From contig NWBJ01000136.1 in NCBI GenBank assembly GCA_002633115.1, positions 51,530 through 115,529 of the forward strand: a stretch of DNA of 64,000 nucleotides. The letters are read 5' to 3'. This document shows, one piece after another, positions 1-7,543 of this stretch. The stretch is from Muribaculaceae bacterium Zag1. Lineage in GTDB: Bacteria > Bacteroidota > Bacteroidia > Bacteroidales > Muribaculaceae. The notes below the pieces were generated by a model. That model was not told the DNA's origin. It was given only the letters and a program-made list of their open reading frames with translations, and ran no database searches. Every line of letters begins with the position of its first letter. Within the stretch, counting starts at the first letter, position 1. The translations under genes and the position numbers were made by a program.

Positions 1-145
1 CAACTCACGGGATTTAGTTGGTTTTTAGGATTTACAAACTTCTTTCTAACCTGAAGGCTTCTCGCCATCGGGTCGGTTGGCTATTGCTGGCGGAGGAGCC
101 AGGATTCTTCTAGGCGTTTGCGGAGGAGGAAGCCTTGGGAAGGAA
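1..145. repeat. Composite repeat: palindrome end, terminator-like hairpin and M1 aminopeptidase 3'-end remnant
   Basis: Bases 1-9 are the right arm end of the palindrome seen complete at 4185-4231 and 9306-9358. A spacer with 'ggatttac' follows, also found after the 9306 copy. Bases 48-135 align with 10512-10600, the terminator plus last codons of the intact M1 aminopeptidase. On the minus strand they read LLRKRLEESWLLRQQ-stop against LLRKLLEESWILRQQ-stop in the gene. The terminator loop is flipped (TTCTC here, GAGAA at the gene). The remnant has no upstream coding sequence, so it is a duplicated gene end rather than a gene. The repeat runs off the window start. Confidence 0.75.
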
Positions 146-154
146 GATACTCTA

Positions 155-242
155 CACGTTTTTCGTGGGAAAAGATGGTGTGTAATCACATTTTTCGTGG
201 GAAAAGTGTGATAATATACACATTTTTCGTGGGAAAAGTGTG
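155..242. repeat. Three-copy 32-bp hairpin repeat array
   Basis: The core TTTTCGTGGGAAAA occurs three times with exact 32-bp spacing (the C of TTTTCG at 164, 196 and 228). In copies 2 and 3 it is flanked by CACA and GTGTG, making a 10-bp stem around a GTGG loop. The array lies directly upstream of the -33/-7 promoter of the ATPase gene at 303, so it could be an operator for that gene. A second DUF4143 ATPase gene (8893, minus) has a 33-bp array of different sequence in the same kind of position. Confidence 0.7.
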
Positions 243-247
243 AATGG

Positions 248-279
248 TTTGTAAATAAAGAAATTAATTTGTACTTTTG
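248..279 (+). promoter_or_regulatory. Bacteroidetes-type promoter for the ATPase at 303
   Basis: TTTG at 248-251 and TACTTTTG at 272-279 match the -33 and -7 elements with a 20-bp gap. Transcription would start near 284, leaving a leader of about 20 nt. Confidence 0.7.
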
Positions 280-302
280 CGGTAAATAAAATTATCCTCT
301 AT

Positions 303-1601
303 ATGGACGAAAAGTATTTGCGTAGAGATATAATCGGCCCCCTTTTGGAATGGAAGGAGAGGCCAGACCGCAAGCCTCTGATTTTGGAAGGGGCTAGACA
401 GGTGGGAAAGACATGGGCGGTTGAACAATTCGCAAAAGAGCACTACCAAGATATCGCCTACATCAACTTTGAGGAAGAAAAAGCGTTGCGAGACATTTTC
501 AAGCAAGACTTTGACACGGAGCGGATTCTTCGCACCATTAGGGCTTTTACCAGTAGCCCATGCATCCCGGAGAAAACCCTTATTTTTCTGGATGAGATTC
601 AAGAGGCCGAGGGTGGGTTGACGGCACTAAAGTACTTCTGCGAGCGACAACGCGACCAGCATCTAATCGTTGCTGGTTCATTGCTCGGCATAGAGCTGCA
701 TAGGGGCACATCCTTTCCAGTAGGCAAGGTGAATTGGCTAAAAATGTATCCAATGTCCTTTTTTGAATTCCTTGAGGCCATGGACCAAACCTCACTGGCA
801 GAGGCTGTTAAAAATAAAGACTGGGACGTAGTGAAATTCGCCCACAACAAACTCATAGATTGGTTGAAACAATACTATGTGGTAGGAGGAATGCCTGAGG
901 TTGTGGCTAAATATGCACAAAAAGGCACTTTAGAACAAGTGCGCAAATTGCAAAACGATATCCTTAAGGATTATGAGAAGGATTTCTCAAAGCATGCTCC
1001 AAAAGAACTTGTGCCAAGGATTGAACAGATTTGGCATTCTTTGCCGCGCCAGCTGGCTCGGGAGAACAAGAAATTCCTGTTTGGCTTGGTAAAAGAGGGT
1101 GCTAGGGCGCGAGAATACGAACTTGCCCTAAAATGGTTGCAGGATTCTGGTTTGCTCTATCAAATTTTCAATGTGACTAAGCCAGGTCTCCCCTTGAAAT
1201 CCTATATCGATGACAAGGCATTTAAGATTTACACTCACGATGTGGGGCTGCTTGGAGCCTTAAGCGAACTTCCTCCACAAACCTTGCTCTATGGGTCTGA
1301 TATTTTTGTAGAGTTCAAAGGGGCACTTACCGAACAGTATGTGCTGCAGGAACTTATCCCTCACTACACCCCCTATTACTGGGCCAAGCCAAAATCAACA
1401 CAGGAAGTGGATTTCCTGGTTCAGAAAGAGAACTCCATCCTTCCCATAGAAGCCAAATCAGAGGAAAACCTAAAGGCTAAAAGCCTTAAGACTTTCATGG
1501 AGGAGCAGAAAATATCCCATGCTCTCAAACTCTCGACTAGACCCTACTGCTTGCAGCCAAATATCACCAATCTACCCCTCTACGCAGTATCAACCCTTTA
1601 G
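303..1601 (+). CDS. AAA ATPase with C-terminal DUF4143 domain
   Basis: 432 aa, a normal length for this large, mostly uncharacterised family. Residues 1-200 form the AAA core: Walker A GARQVGKT (about residues 30-37), Walker B LIFLDEIQ (about 93-100) and the following IVAGSLLG strand. The C-terminal DUF4143 part contains EVDFLV...PIEAKS, which resembles a PD-(D/E)XK nuclease active site, so DNA binding or cleavage is possible but unproven. It is a single-gene unit with its own promoter and a three-copy hairpin repeat upstream. A relative with the same architecture lies at 7544-8893. Such genes are often multicopy in Bacteroidales accessory DNA. Family confident, role unknown. Confidence 0.85.
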   Translation: MDEKYLRRDIIGPLLEWKERPDRKPLILEGARQVGKTWAVEQFAKEHYQDIAYINFEEEKALRDIFKQDFDTERILRTIRAFTSSPCIPEKTLIFLDEIQEAEGGLTALKYFCERQRDQHLIVAGSLLGIELHRGTSFPVGKVNWLKMYPMSFFEFLEAMDQTSLAEAVKNKDWDVVKFAHNKLIDWLKQYYVVGGMPEVVAKYAQKGTLEQVRKLQNDILKDYEKDFSKHAPKELVPRIEQIWHSLPRQLARENKKFLFGLVKEGARAREYELALKWLQDSGLLYQIFNVTKPGLPLKSYIDDKAFKIYTHDVGLLGALSELPPQTLLYGSDIFVEFKGALTEQYVLQELIPHYTPYYWAKPKSTQEVDFLVQKENSILPIEAKSEENLKAKSLKTFMEEQKISHALKLSTRPYCLQPNITNLPLYAVSTL

Positions 1602-1631
1602 ATCACATCAATTACCTCAATGGGGTGATCA
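1602..1631 (+). terminator. Weak hairpin after the ATPase gene
   Basis: GATCAC...GTGATC arms immediately follow the stop codon. There is no T tract, so termination activity is uncertain. Confidence 0.35.
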
Positions 1632-1766
1632 GCTTAGCCTAGATTTGAATTTCAATGATTAGAGAACGCCAGAACACTCGCCGCTCCCTATCATGGAGTT
1701 AAAGAAACTTTTTGGTATTAGGGATAAATTCCCACCAAAATATTTTCAAGGATCAGAAATAAATTG

Positions 1767-1774
1767 TAACTTTG
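1767..1774 (+). promoter_or_regulatory. Promoter -7 element for the long leader of the 2084 gene
   Basis: TAACTTTG is a strong Bacteroidetes -7 match and is followed by GCGG. Transcription from here would make a leader of about 305 nt before the ATG at 2084. The track ORF at 1693 overlaps this promoter and is probably not a gene. Confidence 0.65.
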
Positions 1775-1853
1775 CGGTGTTGATGGTGCAGTGGGCGTTG
1801 CTCGATGCCAGTCAGCACTCGGATGGCAGAGGCTGTCCGAAACCTACATATCG

Positions 1854-2036
1854 AAAAGAAAGCGTCTATGCTTATCTTGTCAACTGAAACCTGAGAAATT
1901 TCTTGTACACAAGGACAAGCATAGTAGAATCCACGCATGTACGTATGTGCGTGGGCTACTATACCCACATCTGTGTACAAGGGCAATCTCAGGGCCTCAG
2001 TTGAAGGCGTGGCATAGCAGTCCACGCATTTCTTTT
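1854..2036 (+). other. 183-nt extended imperfect hairpin in the 5' leader
   Basis: Nested complementary blocks fold the whole segment on itself. From outside in: AAAAGAAA/TTTCTTTT, GCGT/ACGC, CTATGC/GCATAG, TCAACTGA/TCAGTTGA, CCTGAGA/TCTCAGG, CTTGTACACA/TGTGTACAAG, ATAGTAG/CTACTAT and CCACGCA/TGCGTGG, around a loop of about 10 nt. The order of pairing is maintained throughout, which chance does not explain. It lies between a promoter at 1767 and the start codon at 2084. It could be a structured regulatory leader, a small RNA or a miniature inverted-repeat element. I recognise no known RNA family. Confidence 0.7.
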
Positions 2037-2083
2037 GTATTATTGTTTTATAGCAGAGAGGGCTGCTTTGCAACTACCATCTT

Positions 2084-3739
2084 ATGAAGCCAAAAATTCT
2101 ACTCTGGGTTCTTGTTTTTTTCTTGATGCCCAAACTGGCAGGAGCCTCTATGGTATGGGTAGGCGAAACAACTCGCTGCGATGCCACATCATCTGTTATT
2201 GGATCTACGAGCGACATTTCTTGGTCAACCAATGGAGGATACTTTTCTCTTAGCGGCTCCGGGTTCTATCGTGATGTAAAAGTCACTCAATACTTTTCCG
2301 GCTCAGCCACTGTAACCTGTTCTTGGAAATATCGTCTCACATCGAGTAGCCAATGGACCTCGACCTCTAAAACTTGGACTTTCACTTGCAAAGATAATCC
2401 AGCCTCAGTTTCTCCATCTACTCTTTCTCTTAAGGTTGATGACTCTTACCAATTAAGTTACTCCCACACTTATACTAATAGTTATACCTCCGCAGCTAAT
2501 GCCTACTTTAGCACAAACAGCACTTGCGTAACCGTAACTTCAAATGGATATGTAACAGCCGTAAGCCCAGGTACCGCCTATGTAACCTTGTATTCAAAAA
2601 TTTCCGCAAACAGCCCATCGTGCTTAGTTACAGTCACTGAGGATTCTAGTGGTTCTGGTAATACTGGAAATGGAAACACCAATACTAATACTGAGAGCCC
2701 AGGTGAGGCCATAGACTTGGGCTTATCTGTACTATGGGCCTCTTGTAATGTTGGAGCATCAAATCCAGAGGAGTATGGAGATTTCTATGCTTGGGGAGAA
2801 ACCAAAACAAAAACAATCTATGACTTTGATCATTATGTTGTGGATGAAGACGGATGCTGGACAGAAAAAGATCCAATGTACGATAAAGAGTATGGTGTAA
2901 TTTGGCCAATAGAAGAGACCAAGTTTGATGTAGCCAATGTTAAATGGGGAAGTGGTTGGAGAATGCCAACAGTTCTTGAAATAGAAGAACTTAAAGACAA
3001 ATGTACATGGACTGTTAGCACTCAAAACAATGTGAAAGGATTAAAATTTAAAGGTCCCAATGAAAATACAATTTTCATTCCCTTTGCGGGTGGTTATGAC
3101 GGTTCGTATTATCATAGTGATGGTTCGCAGTTTGAATTATGGTGTTCAGATGTTGTTCAAAATACAAAACTAAAGTGCGCTTATTGTTTATCATATTATT
3201 CTCAAGGAAACCTTAATTTAGAGTACTCGAGGAGAAATTATGGATTAAGCATAAGACCAGTGAAAGACAACCCCCAAAATAATACAAGCAGATGGTTTGT
3301 TGAAATTGATTGGGAAACATCTCCAGAATATCAACTGAAGAAGACCGATAATAAGAAGGTGTTTGAACTGGAAAATGTTACTATTGAAAAGCGATGGTTT
3401 CGGATAGCTACTTGGGAAGGAGAAATTGCCTTGATACCCCAAAGTTATGATATTATTTACAATGATCCAATACCTCTTACTGTTGCTACAGCTAAATCAA
3501 GCCCAAGTTATTTTACTTTAGAAACTTCTCCACAAACCTTAAAAAAGATTATATTAGATTTAAATGAAATGACATTGACATTAATTCATGAAGAAAATAG
3601 TATAAATACTATTACAGTTGACAATGAGAATACTGTCCACTACTATAATTTACAAGGAATAGAAGTTCTCAATGTAATACCAAATATGATTTATATTAAG
3701 GTGGTGAATGGAGAACCTCAGAAAATAGTTTTCCATTGA
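2084..3739 (+). CDS. Secreted protein with Ig-like (Big_2) and FISUMP domains
   Basis: 551 aa. Residues 1-22 are a signal peptide (MKPKILLWVLVFFLM, cut near AGA-S). Residues about 110-185 look like a bacterial Ig-like Big_2 domain (SVSPSTLSLKVDDSYQL...VTAVSPGTAYVTL). A Ser/Gly/Asn/Thr linker follows. Residues about 205-395 match the Fibrobacter succinogenes major paralogous domain (EAIDLGLSVLWASCNVGA, EEYGDFYAWGET, WGSGWRMPT, GLSIRPV). The C-terminus ends in a YNLQGIEVLN...IYIKVVNGE...KIV segment, like the sorting or extension tails of other secreted Bacteroidetes proteins. It is likely exported and surface-associated; adhesion or glycan binding is inference. The 3' half is notably AT-rich, suggesting recent acquisition. 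Confidence 0.8.
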   Translation: MKPKILLWVLVFFLMPKLAGASMVWVGETTRCDATSSVIGSTSDISWSTNGGYFSLSGSGFYRDVKVTQYFSGSATVTCSWKYRLTSSSQWTSTSKTWTFTCKDNPASVSPSTLSLKVDDSYQLSYSHTYTNSYTSAANAYFSTNSTCVTVTSNGYVTAVSPGTAYVTLYSKISANSPSCLVTVTEDSSGSGNTGNGNTNTNTESPGEAIDLGLSVLWASCNVGASNPEEYGDFYAWGETKTKTIYDFDHYVVDEDGCWTEKDPMYDKEYGVIWPIEETKFDVANVKWGSGWRMPTVLEIEELKDKCTWTVSTQNNVKGLKFKGPNENTIFIPFAGGYDGSYYHSDGSQFELWCSDVVQNTKLKCAYCLSYYSQGNLNLEYSRRNYGLSIRPVKDNPQNNTSRWFVEIDWETSPEYQLKKTDNKKVFELENVTIEKRWFRIATWEGEIALIPQSYDIIYNDPIPLTVATAKSSPSYFTLETSPQTLKKIILDLNEMTLTLIHEENSINTITVDNENTVHYYNLQGIEVLNVIPNMIYIKVVNGEPQKIVFH

Positions 3740-3743
3740 GGCC

Positions 3744-3783
3744 CTCTAACTGTCTTGGGTTGATCAACCCAAGACGGTTAGAG
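3744..3783 (+). terminator. Long stem-loop downstream of the FISUMP gene
   Basis: CTCTAACTGTCTTGGGTT and its near-perfect complement flank a GATC loop (18-bp arms with one wobble). No strong T run follows. Confidence 0.6.
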
Positions 3784-3875
3784 TTCACTTAAAAGTTAAT
3801 TATTTTTCAACTTTGGATTGAAATACAAGAGGTTTGAGTGAGGGATAAATATAAATACTTTGAAGAAGACAGGAG

Positions 3876-4145
3876 ATGAAAAGCTTGGATTATACATTCG
3901 AAGAAATGCTGGCCGCAGTGCCTAAGGAGATACAAGAGGAAGTGAATCTTGAGTTTGATGTGTCCAATAGGGTATATCAGTTCATGCAGGCAAAAGGAAT
4001 CACCAAAAAGGAATTGGCTGGCGCATTGGGGAAACGTCCGAGCGAGATAACCAAATGGCTTAGCGGACAACACAATTTCACTCTTCGCACCATAGCCATG
4101 TTTACAGCCTTCTTTGGCCAGACTATAATCCAAACGATAAAATGA
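3876..4145 (+). CDS. Orphan Xre-family antitoxin-like regulator
   Basis: 89 aa. A helical N-terminal segment is followed by an HTH_3/Xre domain at about residues 38-80 (GITKKELAGALGKRPSEITK). The ending WLSGQHNFTLRTIA closely resembles the antitoxin at 54414-54698 (WLGGTQNFTLKTIA), which does have a toxin partner. No toxin-size ORF lies next to this copy: upstream is the FISUMP terminator and downstream a palindromic repeat. It is probably a solitary antitoxin relic or a stand-alone DNA-binding regulator. A run AGGAG ahead of the ATG could help initiation. Confidence 0.75.
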   Translation: MKSLDYTFEEMLAAVPKEIQEEVNLEFDVSNRVYQFMQAKGITKKELAGALGKRPSEITKWLSGQHNFTLRTIAMFTAFFGQTIIQTIK

Positions 4146-4184
4146 GTATCGTTGAACTTGGGAATTAAACCTGTAAACCATCGT

Positions 4185-4231
4185 GAGTTGCGGCCAAATC
4201 GGTTAATTTTTAATCGATTTGGCCGCAACTC
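4185..4231. repeat. 47-bp palindrome, copy A
   Basis: Arms of 22 bp (GAGTTGCGGCCAAATCG...) flank a TTT loop with one wobble pair. Copy B at 9306-9358 is nearly identical, and a third right arm lies at 1-9. Homology between copies A and B also covers the preceding 'acctgtaaa.catc'. It sits between the orphan Xre gene and the Septu promoter and could act as a bidirectional terminator or a recombination site. Confidence 0.8.
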
Positions 4232-4334
4232 AGGGTGTTTTATTAATTTTCAGGGATTTATATACTCCCTATTAAAGAAGGATTAATATCCTCCTCTATA
4301 AGTGTGGACATCTCTTACAGAATTTCACGAAACA

Positions 4335-4366
4335 TTTGTAAATTCGGATAAAAAGACTTAACTTTG
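4335..4366 (+). promoter_or_regulatory. Promoter of the Septu operon
   Basis: TTTG at 4335-4338 and TAACTTTG at 4359-4366 have a 20-bp gap. The expected start of transcription (about 4371-4373) falls on the first ATG of the ORF track (4371), so the second ATG at 4389 is the better start codon. Confidence 0.75.
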
Positions 4367-4388
4367 TACCATGGATGAAATTAACGGT

Positions 4389-5681
4389 ATGAAAATCCAA
4401 AAGATAAATATCAAGGACTTCAGATGCTTCGGTGAATTTTCCCTAAATCTCAAACCAGGCATAAACTTGCTGGTAGGCGACAACGCCTCTGGTAAGACAT
4501 CGCTGCTTAAGGCTTGCAAATATGCTATAAGCTGTTTCTTCAGCGGTTTCAGCGATGACAACACTGCATGGGTTTATCCCTTGACCAATGATTTTAGGCA
4601 ATCAGAGGTCGGTGGAGTCTTGTTACAAGAGAGACCTATAGAGATAGAATTCAGCCTATTGGGACTTGGTCTCCCCGATTCTCCACAATCTTTGGTAATG
4701 AAAAGCGTGAAAAACAGTCGCCCCTTGCTTACGCCACTTAAGGACCTTAAGCTAAATGCGACCAAGCTTAAGGAGGCATACACCAATGGCAATGGTCAGA
4801 CTGAGCCCCTACCTCTGATTGAATGTTTCACCACTGAGGATATTCATGTACGCCGCTCCATCAGCCAATCGAAATTCAAAGAGACTCGACAGAAGCCTTC
4901 TTTCGGGTATTACGAATGCTTGGAGGGCAATGGCTTCCTGCCATATTGGGAGAAGAGACTGCTAGTTCTCAAAGAGGAAGACCCTGGCAATCAGGAATTG
5001 GCAATTGTGACCGCCGCAATTGCCAAAGCGTTGGGCCCAGCTGGATGCGGAATAATTGATGGTATAGTGGTACGCCCCAATGCCGGGAAAGTTTGCTATA
5101 GGTTTACCGACGGGCGCATCGTCGATTCTGACAAGCTTTCAGATGGATATCGGCGTCTCGTCAACCTTGTAACCAACTTGGCCTTTAGATGCGCTATTCT
5201 CAATCGAGGCATCTACGGCTTGGAAGCTTGCCGGAATACACAGGGTGTAGCCATCATTGACGAAGTGGACTTGCATCTTCACCCATCGCTTCAGGCTCGG
5301 GTGCTCCCATCACTGACATTGGCATTTCCCAATCTGCAAATCATAGCAAGTTCGCACTCCCCCATGGTTATGTCAGGCGTTGAAACTACCGAGCGCGATC
5401 AAGTGCTTAAGCTCGATTATGTGCCCCCTGCCTATTCAGCCCAACCAATACGGACCTACGGAATGGATCTGTCTTCCATCTCAAGCTTATGGCTTGGTGT
5501 AGCCCCTCGCGAACAGTCGACGCAGCATCGGCTTGATCGCCTATATTCTCTACTGGACCAAGAGCGGTATGATGAATTGGCTATAGAGCTCGAAAGAGCA
5601 AAACGAGAATATGGGGATACGCTCCCTGAACTGGATCGTCTCCAGACTGAGTTGGACTTTGAGCGAGGATTAGAGAGATGA
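4389..5681 (+). CDS. ptuA: Septu defence ATPase PtuA (AAA_21/COG3950 type)
   Basis: 430 aa from the ATG at 4389; the track start at 4371 coincides with the predicted transcription start. It is an SMC/ABC-like ATPase: Walker A GDNASGKTS (about residues 30-38), ABC signature-like LSDGYRRL (about 248), Walker B with AIIDEVDLHLHP (about 287-298) and IASSHSPMV as the switch region. In known Septu systems PtuA oligomerises, senses infection and controls the nuclease PtuB. Its stop codon overlaps the start of the HNH gene (ATGA), giving a tight operon. The pairing with a TIGR02646-type HNH protein is what makes Septu the preferred call. Other OLD-like ATPase defence families are less likely. Confidence 0.8.
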   Translation: MKIQKINIKDFRCFGEFSLNLKPGINLLVGDNASGKTSLLKACKYAISCFFSGFSDDNTAWVYPLTNDFRQSEVGGVLLQERPIEIEFSLLGLGLPDSPQSLVMKSVKNSRPLLTPLKDLKLNATKLKEAYTNGNGQTEPLPLIECFTTEDIHVRRSISQSKFKETRQKPSFGYYECLEGNGFLPYWEKRLLVLKEEDPGNQELAIVTAAIAKALGPAGCGIIDGIVVRPNAGKVCYRFTDGRIVDSDKLSDGYRRLVNLVTNLAFRCAILNRGIYGLEACRNTQGVAIIDEVDLHLHPSLQARVLPSLTLAFPNLQIIASSHSPMVMSGVETTERDQVLKLDYVPPAYSAQPIRTYGMDLSSISSLWLGVAPREQSTQHRLDRLYSLLDQERYDELAIELERAKREYGDTLPELDRLQTELDFERGLER

Positions 5682-6364
5682 AGCTAATCATAAAGGGTCA
5701 GGAACCCAAAGAATGGGTGGAACATCGTCTCACTCAGGGTGCAGTCTACGAGCCAATTCAACCGCTTCGAAACGCTCTGTATGGAGAACAGGGAGGAATT
5801 TGCGCCTACTGTATGCGCCGCCTACAAACCGAGCCAGACCTGGCTCATATCCAGACTAACCGCATTGAACATCTCAGTCCTCAAAGTACCGACTTAACGC
5901 ATACGATGGAGTATACCAATATGGTGATGTGTTGCAGTGGATGGTCACCATCAATTGAGACAAGGGACGAATGTCATTGCGACAATAATCGCGGCAACCA
6001 ACCACTTTCTCTATCTCCTCTCGACCCTAAAGTTATAGATTCTCTGAGTTATGGCAAAGATGGATCTTTAATCTCTAGCAACCTCCTATGGAATCAAGAG
6101 ATTAACACAATTCTCAACCTTAATAACAGGTGGTTAAAATCTGCGCGTTCACAGGTTAGAGAAGGTGTCATCAATAGCCTTAACCGTAAGATTAAGAATA
6201 AGATTAAGAATAAGAAAGGATCTAAAGATTGGACTGAAAAAATCTTGCGAGAAGAACTTCAATCCTGGGAAAAACGGGATGCCACTGGGCTTTTCAAGCC
6301 ATATTCTGGCATGGTCATCACCCTATTGAGAAAATACCTCAGAAAGGCCCAAAGCCAACGGTAA
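5678..6364 (+). CDS. ptuB: Septu HNH endonuclease PtuB (TIGR02646 family)
   Basis: 228 aa, typical length. The N-terminal half carries the HNH core: CAYC (residues 42-45), RIEHLSPQ with the catalytic-type His65, YTNMVMCC (Asn81, Cys85-86) and ECHCDNNRG. The Cys/His arrangement suggests a structural zinc. The C-terminal half is basic and helical, including a repeated KIKNKIKNK run. In the family it cleaves nucleic acid when released by the partner ATPase. It is translationally coupled to ptuA by a 4-bp overlap. No reverse transcriptase is nearby, so this is not the retron-linked form. Confidence 0.8.
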   Translation: MKLIIKGQEPKEWVEHRLTQGAVYEPIQPLRNALYGEQGGICAYCMRRLQTEPDLAHIQTNRIEHLSPQSTDLTHTMEYTNMVMCCSGWSPSIETRDECHCDNNRGNQPLSLSPLDPKVIDSLSYGKDGSLISSNLLWNQEINTILNLNNRWLKSARSQVREGVINSLNRKIKNKIKNKKGSKDWTEKILREELQSWEKRDATGLFKPYSGMVITLLRKYLRKAQSQR

Positions 6365-6384
6365 ATCAGAGTCTCCAGATAAAA

Positions 6385-6615
6385 ATGCCAAGGATTTTTG
6401 AGAAGGTGGGAAACACATCAAATTCCGCTCCTTCCAATAACAGTAATTCCCAGTTATGTGGATTCTGCAATGGGATTACAGCCATAGCTTGCACTCGCTG
6501 CGGAGGTTGCGGTCAGGTCTACAAAATGAATTTTGGATGGGTGTGCTGCGACCAATGTCAGGGCGTTGGTAACATTACATGCCCCAGATGTCACGGCTCA
6601 GGGCGTGCCTACTAA
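6385..6615 (+). CDS. Small DnaJ-type zinc-finger protein, third gene of the Septu operon
   Basis: 76 aa. After a Ser/Asn-rich N-terminus of about 25 residues come four cysteine knuckles like the central DnaJ zinc domain: CGFCNG, CTRCGGCG, CDQCQGVG and CPRCHGSG. There is no J-domain and no substrate-binding domain. It starts 20 bp after ptuB with no promoter between, so co-transcription is likely. DnaJ-like zinc domains bind unfolded or partner proteins; here it may stabilise, inhibit or recruit the Septu proteins. I do not know this protein as a standard Septu part. It could also be a passenger gene. Confidence 0.65.
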   Translation: MPRIFEKVGNTSNSAPSNNSNSQLCGFCNGITAIACTRCGGCGQVYKMNFGWVCCDQCQGVGNITCPRCHGSGRAY

Positions 6616-6642
6616 CCCCGTATTCTCTTACTTTATTTCTCT

Positions 6643-6689
6643 CATCTTCCGTAAACTCCTTGAAGAATCCTGGCTCCTCCGTCAGCAAT
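6643..6689 (+). repeat. M1 aminopeptidase 3'-end fragment, plus orientation
   Basis: On the plus strand this encodes RKLLEESWLLRQQ, matching the last codons of the M1 gene (RKLLEESWILRQQ), but in the opposite orientation to the intact gene. It abuts the stop codon of the Rpn fragment convergently, without its own stop. The same junction recurs at 9443-9462, so fragment and Rpn 3' end travel together. Confidence 0.75.
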
Positions 6690-7529
6690 TCAAAGGTCTT
6701 TTACTTCTTCGGAGGAGAGGCCGGTGTAGAGCATAATCTTTTCAATTGGCTCTCCGTTCTCTTTCATTATGCGGGCCATCTCTTTCTTGCTCTTGGCTTC
6801 GCCATGTGCCACGCCCTCAGCGTATGAGTCGTCGAGGGCTTCCTGCTCGTAGTAAACCGAGTCGAGGAAATCACGGTAGACCTTTTGCTCGGCCTTGGGC
6901 ATGGCGTCGTACTGGAGCCTGCTGCGCGCCTCGGGCAGCCCCGGCGCATCGTCGTCCTCGCCTATCTCGCCCGTCTTCAGGTAGTTCATCCACTGCTCCA
7001 GAGAGTTCTTGGTGACTTTCTTGTAGTCAAATTTTCCCACCCTCACCAGGTAGTAGACCGGGAAAATGTCTTCCGAAGAGAGGGTGATGAGAGTGTCCTG
7101 CTCGGTCTTGCGCTTGAAAGTGAATGTGTCGTGGGTGTGCACGCCCTTGAGCACCGCCTGGCCCTTGTACAGATAGTCCTTGCCTTGCAATCGGTCAATG
7201 CCGTAATCGGCGAAAGAGATGGTATAAGGGAGAAACGTATCGCCCTTGATGCGAAGGAATTTGGTGCCATCGGTAAGATAAGCCTTATATTCGCTGTGGG
7301 CGAAATCTACGTCGCCCATTATGTTGCCCTCGAAATAGAGGTTTGGATTCACGCACTACACATTCACCAACGCGCAAGGCGTGCCGTTGAGGTCCTTCCT
7401 GATCTTGTCCACAGTCAAGACATCCATGGTCAATTCCACAGATTTCACCGTCAGCTGCTGCGCGAAGCATAGCATGCAATAAAGGCAGGATTTGAGGAGC
7501 AAAAAGTATCTCACGACTAAATCTTTCAT
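6690..7529 (-). pseudogene. Chimeric pseudogene: PEGA-protein N-terminus fused to an Rpn nuclease C-terminus
   Basis: Reading from 7529 on the minus strand: an export signal and the start of a Bacteroidetes PEGA-type protein (AQQLTVKSVEL...NGTPCALVNV), then an in-frame TAG at 7358-7356, then the same protein continues (GNIMGDVDFA...TISFADYGIDRLQ). At about 7187 it switches to the Rpn-family sequence GKDYLYKGQAVLKGVH, nearly identical to the C-terminal two thirds of the intact gene at 9463-10350. The nuclease catalytic part is missing. It differs from the intact copy by lacking one GEAL tandem unit near the C-terminus. It is therefore a recombination product plus a nonsense mutation. The track ORF 6690-7352 is only its downstream part. 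Confidence 0.8.
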
Positions 7530-7543
7530 TGCTTTATTCTGAA

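Noticed and set aside
155-242. CRISPR-like array upstream of the first ATPase
   Set aside because: Only three units with gaps of about 8 bp that are themselves partly similar, and no cas genes. Better described as iterons or hairpin repeats.
1693-1887. 64-aa ORF ahead of the FISUMP gene
   Set aside because: A strong promoter lies inside it and its end runs into the hairpin arm; no family resemblance.
1854-6364. Retron (structured RNA plus PtuAB effector, as in retron-Septu systems)
   Set aside because: The hairpin at 1854-2036 and the ptuAB pair are 2.3 kb apart, in separate transcription units, and no reverse transcriptase is present anywhere in the window.
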